Assembly (NCBI GenBank): GCA_002297505.1
Contig: DBLQ01000036.1
Span: 12,582-36,777 of the forward strand
DNA from: Flavobacteriales bacterium UBA720
GTDB taxonomy: Bacteria > Bacteroidota > Bacteroidia > Flavobacteriales > Weeksellaceae
Direction of reading: 5' to 3'
DNA length: 24,196 bases
Part shown: positions 15,409 to 21,590 of the stretch, one piece after another
Layout: each line of letters starts with the position of its first letter
How positions within the stretch are numbered: the first letter of the stretch is position 1
The notes under the pieces: model-generated
The model's database searches: none
What the model saw: the letters and a program-made list of their open reading frames with translations, nothing else
Told to the model about the DNA's origin: nothing
Position numbers and translations under genes: made by a program

Positions 15409-17946
15409 ATGTTCAAAAACAACAAAAATCTGATATTCGTTCTCGCAAGTCTTGTCATATTTATTTTGCTGGCAGTAGTCTATGCCAATCCGGTGATTTC
15501 CGGGAAACGCCTGATGCAGCACGATATCGTCTTCTACAAAGGCGGCGCAGAGGAACTTTTGCAATACCGCGCTAACAATGATCAAGAAACCTACTGGAGC
15601 GACGCCATGTTCGGTGGAATGCCAACGTACCAAACGGGCGCACAGTTCCGTGGCGATGTTATCAAAAAAATTGACGACCTGTTTTTGTTCCTACCCAAGC
15701 CCGCGAATTATCTTTTTTTATTGTTTGCAGGATTTTTCTTCCTGGGAATGGTTGCCGTTAGAAACTGGAAATATGCTCTGTTAGGAGCCACATTCTTCGG
15801 ATTATCCACTTATTTCTATATTATCATTGCCGCCGGGCACAACGGAAAAGTGCATACCATTGCTTATTTCGCACCACTTTTGGCCGGAATTATTCTGGTT
15901 TATTTCAGGAAGAAATACATTCTCGGATTCATCACTACTGCTCTGTTTGCGGGCTTGCAGATCTGTGCCAATCACCCGCAGATGACCTATTATCTCTTTC
16001 TCGGTTTAGGATTTTTATTCTTATCCGAACTAATCCGTGCCATCAAAGGAAAAATCGAATGGAAACATTTCCTGATTTCAACAGGTTTAGTAGGATTTGC
16101 CGTCGTAATCGGCGTTGGAATGAATTCTCAAAGACTAATGGCGAATGCGGAATATGTGAAGGAGACAGTCCGCGGAAAACAAATCCTGAACACCAAATCC
16201 CACACCGCCGGCAAATCCGGAATGGACAAGGAAAGCATCACAATGTGGAGCTACGGAAAACTGGAAACACTTAACTTATTCATCCCCAGACTAATGGGTG
16301 GCGGAAGTCAGGAACCAGGCTCGGACAAAATGATGGAGAAAGTGCAGGAACTGGCGCAGGAAAACATCCGCTCTCAGCAGGAATACGACATGATGACCAG
16401 AGGTTTCGGAAGCCTGACTTACTGGGGCGACCAGCCGAGTACTTCCGGACCGGCTTATCAAGGTGCGGTGGTTTGTTTTCTGGCGGTTTTAGGATTTTTC
16501 TTCGCAGGAAAAAAGTACAGATATTGGATTCTGGGCGCTTCAGCGTTAGCAATTTTATTGGCTTGGGGCAGCAATTTCCCAATCCTCACCGATTTTTTTA
16601 TTGATTACGTCCCGCTTTATAACAAGTTCCGGGCGCCGTCTTCTATCCTGGTGGTGGTTGAGTTTCTATTTCCATTGATTGCGATTCTTGGACTCTACCA
16701 ATTTTTTACTAATGAGAAACTGACTGAAGAGTACAAAAAGAAAATCCTGCTTTACGTTTCCGGAACAGTTCTCGGAATTACGTTGATCTTACTGGTTTTC
16801 GGGAAAGGCATTTTGGGTTTTTACACCGCAAACGAGAAAACCTATCTTCCTCCATTTTTGCTGGATTATCTCGTGGGCGAGCGGGCTTCATTGTTTCAGG
16901 TTGACGCGATTAAAGCAATCATTTACGTTGCGCTTACGGCTGCCGCATTGTTTTTTGCAATGAAGAAAAAAATCAGCATCAACGTGGCATTGCTGATCAT
17001 TGGCGCAGTAAGTTTATTCGATCTCTGGACCGTGAACAGGCGTTACCTGAATGACGATAATTTTGTGGATAAAACCTTTGCCGACAATCCTTTTCAGACG
17101 GAAAACTCGGAATATCTGATGAGCAAAGCCGGCAATGATTCTTTTGTGCAAAGTCTTCTGCAACAGACCAAAGTCAACAAAGCTCTACAAACGATTGCCG
17201 AAAAAGATAAAGATCATTACAGGATTTTCAACAATATTCTATCAACTTTTAGTGAGACCAATACGTCTTATTTCAAATCGTCCATCGGTGGTTATCACGC
17301 TGTGAAACTGAGAAGATATGACGATCTCATCAACAAGTATTTTTCGACAACCGACCAGATAAAAACGGTAAGAATCCTGAATATGCTGAACACCAAGTAT
17401 TTCTTAGTTGGCGATCAGCAAAAACCTCAGATCACACCCAATCCGGAAGCGAATGGAAATGCGTGGTTTGTTTCTGATATCAAATTCGTGAACAATCCCA
17501 ACGAAGAATTGAACGAAACAGGAAATGTTGATACGAAAAATATCGCAGTAGTTTCTAAAGACGACAAAACTTACTTCAATGGGAAAAATCTGGTTAAAGA
17601 TTCAACGGCGTTTTTGGATTTGAAAACTTACCAACCCAACGAATTATCATTTGAATCATCTTCCAAAACACCTCAGTTAGCCGTATTTTCCGAAGTTTAT
17701 TATCCGCACGGCTGGAATGTTTATCTGGACGGAAACAAGGTAGATTACATCAAAGCCAATTATCTTTTGAGAGCGCTTTATGTGCCTGCAGGCAAACATA
17801 AAATCGAAATGAAATTTGAACCCGCCGTTATTGAAAAAGGGAAATTATTTTCTCTGATCAGTTTTGGATTGTTTGTTTTGTTGAGTTTGGTTGGGGTTTA
17901 TTTTCTGTTTAAGAATTCTCGGAAGTCTGAGGTTGGGGAAGCTTAA
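15409..17946 (+). CDS. YfhO family polytopic membrane protein
   Basis: 845 residues. The first membrane segment is at about 6-26. It is followed by a loop with LMQHDIVFYKGGAEELLQY and a WSDAMFGGMPTYQ motif of the type seen in glycosyltransferase-C-fold proteins, with acidic residues after the first helix. About twelve hydrophobic helices run to residue 540. A soluble segment of about 545-800 and a final helix near 812-832 complete it. This is the YfhO architecture. YfhO proteins are putative lipid-linked sugar transferases; in Firmicutes one glycosylates lipoteichoic acid. That substrate does not exist in Bacteroidota, so the target here is unknown. It has a separate promoter candidate and ends at a terminator. 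Confidence 0.85.
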   Translation: MFKNNKNLIFVLASLVIFILLAVVYANPVISGKRLMQHDIVFYKGGAEELLQYRANNDQETYWSDAMFGGMPTYQTGAQFRGDVIKKIDDLFLFLPKPANYLFLLFAGFFFLGMVAVRNWKYALLGATFFGLSTYFYIIIAAGHNGKVHTIAYFAPLLAGIILVYFRKKYILGFITTALFAGLQICANHPQMTYYLFLGLGFLFLSELIRAIKGKIEWKHFLISTGLVGFAVVIGVGMNSQRLMANAEYVKETVRGKQILNTKSHTAGKSGMDKESITMWSYGKLETLNLFIPRLMGGGSQEPGSDKMMEKVQELAQENIRSQQEYDMMTRGFGSLTYWGDQPSTSGPAYQGAVVCFLAVLGFFFAGKKYRYWILGASALAILLAWGSNFPILTDFFIDYVPLYNKFRAPSSILVVVEFLFPLIAILGLYQFFTNEKLTEEYKKKILLYVSGTVLGITLILLVFGKGILGFYTANEKTYLPPFLLDYLVGERASLFQVDAIKAIIYVALTAAALFFAMKKKISINVALLIIGAVSLFDLWTVNRRYLNDDNFVDKTFADNPFQTENSEYLMSKAGNDSFVQSLLQQTKVNKALQTIAEKDKDHYRIFNNILSTFSETNTSYFKSSIGGYHAVKLRRYDDLINKYFSTTDQIKTVRILNMLNTKYFLVGDQQKPQITPNPEANGNAWFVSDIKFVNNPNEELNETGNVDTKNIAVVSKDDKTYFNGKNLVKDSTAFLDLKTYQPNELSFESSSKTPQLAVFSEVYYPHGWNVYLDGNKVDYIKANYLLRALYVPAGKHKIEMKFEPAVIEKGKLFSLISFGLFVLLSLVGVYFLFKNSRKSEVGEA

Positions 17947-17965
17947 AAACATTTGATAAAAACAT

Positions 17966-17996
17966 AAAAAAGCAACTCAAATCGAGTTGCTTTTTT
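17966..17996. terminator. Intrinsic terminator after the YfhO gene
   Basis: GCAACTC (17972-17978), a 5-nt loop, and GAGTTGC (17984-17990) are flanked by six A and six T, giving a 13-bp stem overall. Eighteen of the nineteen hairpin bases are the same as in the terminator at 18539-18557. Confidence 0.9.
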
Positions 17997-17999
17997 CAT

Positions 18000-18007
18000 T
18001 AGATTTG
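18000..18007 (+). promoter_or_regulatory. Candidate promoter -7 box of the GNAT gene (TAGATTTG)
   Basis: It matches TAnnTTTG, 23 bp before ATG 18031. No -33 element at normal spacing was found, since the terminator hairpin occupies that space. Confidence 0.35.
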
Positions 18008-18030
18008 AACATTAAATCAAAAAAAAACAA

Positions 18031-18552
18031 ATGAAAGAAATTCTACAAACCGGAAGACTTATTTTGCGAGAATTAAATACTGATGACGCAGAAAATTTCT
18101 ACAAGCTAAACCTAAATCCAAATGTGATAAAATACACAGGAAATTCTGCTTTCAAAAATATTAATGAAGCCCAAGAGTTTCTTATAAACTATCAAGATTA
18201 TAAACTCAATGGTTTTGGAAGATGGGCTGTGATTGAGAAATCAAGTAATGAATTCCTTGGCTGGTGTGGTTTAAAATATGATGAAAATCTGGATGAAACC
18301 GATATTGGATTTAGGTTTTTCGAAGAATGTTGGAACAAAGGTTTCGCAACAGAAAGTGCAAAAGCTTGTATCGGTTATGGATTTGAAACTTTAAATTTAA
18401 AATCAATTGTTGGCAGAGCAATGTCAGAAAATAGAGCGTCAATTAAAGTCCTTGAAAAAATAGGATTGAAGTTTGAAAAAGAATTTGATTTTGATGAAAA
18501 TAACAAAGGTATGATTTACAAAATTTTAAAACAAAAAAGCAACTCAAATTGA
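18031..18552 (+). CDS. GNAT N-acetyltransferase, RimJ/RimL type
   Basis: 173 residues. The opening LQTGRLILRELNTDDAENFY is the usual start of the Acetyltransf_3 (RimJ/RimL) branch. The acetyl-CoA loop region is IGFRFFEECWNKGFATES (92-109), and the late motif SENRASIKVLEKIGLKFE (132-149) is standard. It transfers an acetyl group from acetyl-CoA to an amine, often a ribosomal protein or small molecule; the substrate is unknown. Its base composition stands out: about 32 % G+C by hand count over 18061-18480, against roughly 40 % in neighbours. The last codons and the TGA stop lie inside the terminator hairpin at 18539-18557. The gene sits between two near-identical terminators, which suggests that it was inserted. 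Confidence 0.88.
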   Translation: MKEILQTGRLILRELNTDDAENFYKLNLNPNVIKYTGNSAFKNINEAQEFLINYQDYKLNGFGRWAVIEKSSNEFLGWCGLKYDENLDETDIGFRFFEECWNKGFATESAKACIGYGFETLNLKSIVGRAMSENRASIKVLEKIGLKFEKEFDFDENNKGMIYKILKQKSNSN

Positions 18553-18562
18553 GTTGCTTTAA
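18533..18562. terminator. Shared terminator of rpsO and the GNAT gene
   Basis: GCAACTC (18539-18545) pairs with GAGTTGC (18551-18557). Six A precede it (18533-18538), giving a T6 tract for rpsO on the - strand; TTTAATTTTTT follows on the + strand. The GNAT stop codon (18550-18552) is within the hairpin. Confidence 0.85.
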
Positions 18563-18582
18563 TTTTTTGCGTGAGCTTAGGA

Positions 18583-18852
18583 TTACTTTCTGATTCCCAA
18601 TTCAGCGATGATGGCTCTATATCTGTTGATATCTTTTTTCTTCAAATAATCTAAAAGAGCTTTTCTCTTACCTACTAACTTTACAAGAGATCTTTCTGTG
18701 TTGAAGTCTTTGTGGTTAGCTTTCAAGTGCTGCGTCAAGTGGTTGATTCTAAAAGTGAATAGAGCAACCTGGCCTTCAGCGCTTCCTGTGTCTTGTGCAG
18801 ATTTTCCGTGCTTTGCGAAAATTTCTGACTTCTTTTCTGTTGTTAGATACAT
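18583..18852 (-). CDS. rpsO: 30S ribosomal protein S15
   Basis: 89 residues, the normal length. The family signature is complete: AKHGKSAQDTGSAEGQVALFTFRINHLTQHL (residues 13-43) and LVGKRKALLDYLKKKD (57-72). S15 binds the central domain of 16S rRNA early in 30S assembly. It is monocistronic here: an intrinsic terminator lies about 25 bp after the stop, and a TATCTTTG -7 box lies 39 bp before the ATG. The polynucleotide phosphorylase gene often found next to rpsO in other phyla is not present in this window. Confidence 0.97.
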   Translation of the reverse strand: MYLTTEKKSEIFAKHGKSAQDTGSAEGQVALFTFRINHLTQHLKANHKDFNTERSLVKLVGKRKALLDYLKKKDINRYRAIIAELGIRK

Positions 18853-18890
18853 TCCAATATTGTTTTAATAATTATTATGTAATTCGGGTA

Positions 18891-18898
18891 CAAAGATA
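18891..18898 (-). promoter_or_regulatory. Candidate rpsO promoter -7 box (TATCTTTG)
   Basis: On the - strand it reads TATCTTTG, identical to the box upstream of trxB and matching TAnnTTTG, 38 bp before the rpsO ATG. The -33 region is AT-rich without a clear TTTG. Confidence 0.5.
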
Positions 18899-18985
18899 GG
18901 ATTATTTTTCGGATAGATAAATGATTGTTAAAATATTTTATTAAAATAAATTCAATCTAATAACCACAGGCTTTAGTAACACAAT

Positions 18986-19065
18986 TTTGTCATTCCGTAG
19001 GAATCTGGACTCTTGAGATTGACTTCGTCGAACCACTTCTTTAGGTTTCCTAAGGCATGACAAAC
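18986..19065. repeat. Palindromic interspersed repeat (TGTCATTC family), copy 2
   Basis: Outer arms 18987-19004 (TTTGTCATTCCGTAGGAA) and 19046-19064 are complementary with two mismatches. It shares CCGTAGGAATCT and, a few bases later, TTGAGATT with the copy at 9496-9577. It lies in the 242-bp gap between thrC and rpsO; nothing else was seen there besides the rpsO promoter. Confidence 0.7.
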
Positions 19066-19094
19066 TAAATGTATCAGTTATTTAGCTTTAGTGA

Positions 19095-20390
19095 TCACTT
19101 CTCCTCTATCAAATAGTTTTTCACTGATTCAAAATCAGCAGAAAACTCTATAGATTGTTTTTCCTTTTTATTGAAGGCTCCCAGTTTTTCAGGAATTTTA
19201 ATCTTTTCTTTCAAAACATTTTCCACCACTTCCACAAACTTTGCAGGATGAGCTGTCTCCAATAAAACGCCAACAAAATCCTGACTCGACTTTTCGGAAT
19301 ATCTTTGTAACCCAAGATAAGCAACCGCGCCGTGCGGATCGAGAATATAATTAAATTCATTCTTCACTGTTATCATTGCTGATTTTGTTTCTTCATCGGA
19401 AAAAGAATAAGATTCAATCTCTTTCCTGAACTCCGAAACATCATCAGTAAACAAGCTTTTCATCCTTTCAAAATTACTCGGATTTCCAACGTCCATTGCG
19501 TTGCTGATGGTCTGTTTGGAAGGTTTTGTTTCGTAATTTCCTGTTTCCAAAAACTTCGGAACTACATCATTTTCATTGGTTGATGCAATGAATAGCTGAA
19601 CCGGCAATCCCATTTTTTTGGCGAAAAGTCCGGCGGTTAAATTTCCAAAATTCCCGCTTGGAACAGAGAAAACAATTGGTTTTCCTAATTTTTGCAATTG
19701 ACCAAAAGCCCAGAAATAGTAAAATGATTGTGGAATCAATCTCGCAATATTAATGCTGTTCGCCGATGTCAGCGTGAATTTCTGATTCAGCGCTTCGTCG
19801 GATAATATTTGTTTTGCCACGGCCTGACAATCGTCAAAAGTCCCGTCAATTTCCAACGCTTTGATATTTTCGCCCCAAGTTGTCAATTGCTTTTCTTGCA
19901 ATGGACTCACTTTTCCTTTTGGATAAAGAATATAAACCTCGATTCCCGGAACTCCAAAAAATCCAGATGCAACCGCACTTCCTGTATCACCGGATGTTGC
20001 AGCAACCACTTTCATCGATTTGCCTTCGGAAAAATAAGCCATCATTCTCGCCATAAATCTCGCCCCAACATCTTTAAAAGCCATCGTAGGACCGTGAAAT
20101 AATTCCAATGAATTGATATTCTCCGAGATTTTTACGACAGGAATCTCAAAGTTCAGAACTTCATCGATGATTTTCTTTAAATTTTCATCCGAAATAGATT
20201 CGCCAAGAAATTCTCTTGCCACTCTGAAACCAATTTCCTGCAAAGTAAGATTGGGTAAATTTTCAAAAAACTCAGACGCTAATTTTGGAATATATTCCGG
20301 CATAAACAATCCGCCGTCATCTGCCAAGCCCTTTAGAATAGCAGTTTTGATGTTGGTTTCTTCCTGTTGTCTTGTTGATATGTATTTCAT
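19095..20390 (-). CDS. thrC: Threonine synthase
   Basis: 431 residues. A PLP-dependent enzyme converting O-phosphohomoserine to threonine (EC 4.2.3.1). The N-terminal pattern YISTRQQEE...KGLADDGGLFMPE is typical of the E. coli-type enzyme. The PLP lysine is K106 in GPTMAFKDVGARF. The phosphate-binding loop is ATSGDTGSAVA at 131-141, and PSGNFGNLTAG lies in the middle. Length matches the short ThrC class. It is the third gene of the thr operon. The gap from thrB (119 bp) holds a pair of facing 7-bp-period arrays (20396-20512). Confidence 0.95.
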   Translation of the reverse strand: MKYISTRQQEETNIKTAILKGLADDGGLFMPEYIPKLASEFFENLPNLTLQEIGFRVAREFLGESISDENLKKIIDEVLNFEIPVVKISENINSLELFHGPTMAFKDVGARFMARMMAYFSEGKSMKVVAATSGDTGSAVASGFFGVPGIEVYILYPKGKVSPLQEKQLTTWGENIKALEIDGTFDDCQAVAKQILSDEALNQKFTLTSANSINIARLIPQSFYYFWAFGQLQKLGKPIVFSVPSGNFGNLTAGLFAKKMGLPVQLFIASTNENDVVPKFLETGNYETKPSKQTISNAMDVGNPSNFERMKSLFTDDVSEFRKEIESYSFSDEETKSAMITVKNEFNYILDPHGAVAYLGLQRYSEKSSQDFVGVLLETAHPAKFVEVVENVLKEKIKIPEKLGAFNKKEKQSIEFSADFESVKNYLIEEK

Positions 20391-20395
20391 TTTTT

Positions 20396-20512
20396 GTTAG
20401 ATGTTAGATGTTAGATGTTAGAAGTGAGATTTTGATGTTAGGTTTTTGATGTTATGATTTTATTTTTAAAGTTTTAACATTCAGCGTCTAACTTCTAACA
20501 TCTAACTTCTCA
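20396..20512. repeat. Convergent 7-bp-period arrays in the thrB/thrC gap
   Basis: Left arm on the + strand: GTTAGAT at 20396, 20403 and 20410, GTTAGAA at 20417, GTGAGAT at 20424. Right arm: AAC (GTT on the - strand) at 20476, 20490, 20497 and 20504, in the same 7-bp phase. The 15-bp segments 20410-20424 and 20492-20506 are exact reverse complements. The right arm runs into the last codon of thrB; its TGA stop is part of a GTGAGAA unit. Confidence 0.85.
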
Positions 20513-21442
20513 CTGGTAAATAACTCTCGCGCCTTCATCATTAATTTTCGTTACAAATGTTTCGCTATCTATATTTTTCTGATTGAGTAATTCTTTGATT
20601 TTCAATGAAATTATTTCTGCAGTTTCCTTCCTGTCACACAATGCGAAAACCGACGGACCTGAACCGGAAATCCCAAAACCAATCGCGCCGTTGTCCAGTG
20701 CCAGCTGTTTCATCTCATAAAAATACGGAATCAGCATCGCGCGAACCGGCTCTACAATGACATCTTCCATACTTCGGCTGACTAAATCCAAATCGCCGGT
20801 ACAAAATCCGGCAACCAAACCTGCGACATTTCCCCATTGCTGAACGGCAGATTTCAGGCTGATTCTTTCCTTGATGATTTTCCTCGCCTCGCCTGTCGGC
20901 ACATCTACATGCGGATGTACGGAAACGACCGACAAATCCTTTGGATAAGGCAATTTCAGGGCATCCAAAGGTTCGTAACTTCTCACCAGAACCAAACCGC
21001 CCAAAAGTGCAGGCGCCACATTATCGGCGTGCGCATTGCCGCAGGCGATCCGCTCGCCTTCCATTGCCAATGATAATAAATCCTGTCTGGAAAAAGGCTT
21101 TCCCATCAATTCATTAATTGCCACCAACGCGGCAACACTGCTTGCTGCACTGGAACCCATACCGCTGTTGAGCGGCATTTTTTTGTACAATTCGATATCG
21201 ATTCCTTGGTTGGAATTTATTTTTTCGAGGAATAATCGGATGACGTGGGAGACGACATTTTTTGCCGGATCTTTGGGGAGTTTTCCGCCATCGCCTTCAA
21301 TTTTTGTGATGATAATTTGGTTAAAATTATTTTTTCGCAAGACGATTTCATCGCCAGGTTTTTCTATCGCAAAACCGAGAATATCGTAGCCACAAACCAC
21401 ATTAGCAACGGTTGCCGGAGCAAAAACTTTTATAGAATCCAT
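20510..21442 (-). CDS. thrB: Homoserine kinase
   Basis: 310 residues of the GHMP kinase superfamily. It phosphorylates homoserine with ATP to O-phosphohomoserine (EC 2.7.1.39). The start is IKVFAPATVANVVCGYDILGFA. The ATP-binding GHMP motif PLNSGMGSSAASS is at 90-102. The C-terminal motif GFGISGSGPSVFALC is near residue 260. Length is normal. It is the second gene of the thr operon, 148 bp after thrA and 119 bp before thrC; both gaps are filled with 7-bp-period arrays. The TGA stop overlaps the last unit of the downstream array. Confidence 0.95.
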   Translation of the reverse strand: MDSIKVFAPATVANVVCGYDILGFAIEKPGDEIVLRKNNFNQIIITKIEGDGGKLPKDPAKNVVSHVIRLFLEKINSNQGIDIELYKKMPLNSGMGSSAASSVAALVAINELMGKPFSRQDLLSLAMEGERIACGNAHADNVAPALLGGLVLVRSYEPLDALKLPYPKDLSVVSVHPHVDVPTGEARKIIKERISLKSAVQQWGNVAGLVAGFCTGDLDLVSRSMEDVIVEPVRAMLIPYFYEMKQLALDNGAIGFGISGSGPSVFALCDRKETAEIISLKIKELLNQKNIDSETFVTKINDEGARVIYQ

Positions 21443-21451
21443 TTTTATAAA

Positions 21452-21586
21452 TGATGAATGATAATTGATAATTGATATTTGATAATTGATAATTGATGAC
21501 TAATAAATGATGATTGATAAACATAATTAATATAGTAAAACGATCAATCGCGATCAACCATCAACCACCAACTATCAACTATCATT
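21452..21586. repeat. Longest 7-bp-period array with a facing arm, in the thrA/thrB gap
   Basis: Left arm: TGAT at 21452, 21459, 21466, 21473, 21480, 21487, 21494, then TAAT at 21501, and TGAT at 21508 and 21515. That is ten steps of exactly 7 bp. Right arm: ATCA at 21553 and 21560, ACCA at 21567, ATCA at 21574 and 21581. Segments 21454-21473 and 21570-21589 are complementary at 17 of 20 positions. Confidence 0.9.
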
Positions 21587-21590
21587 GATT

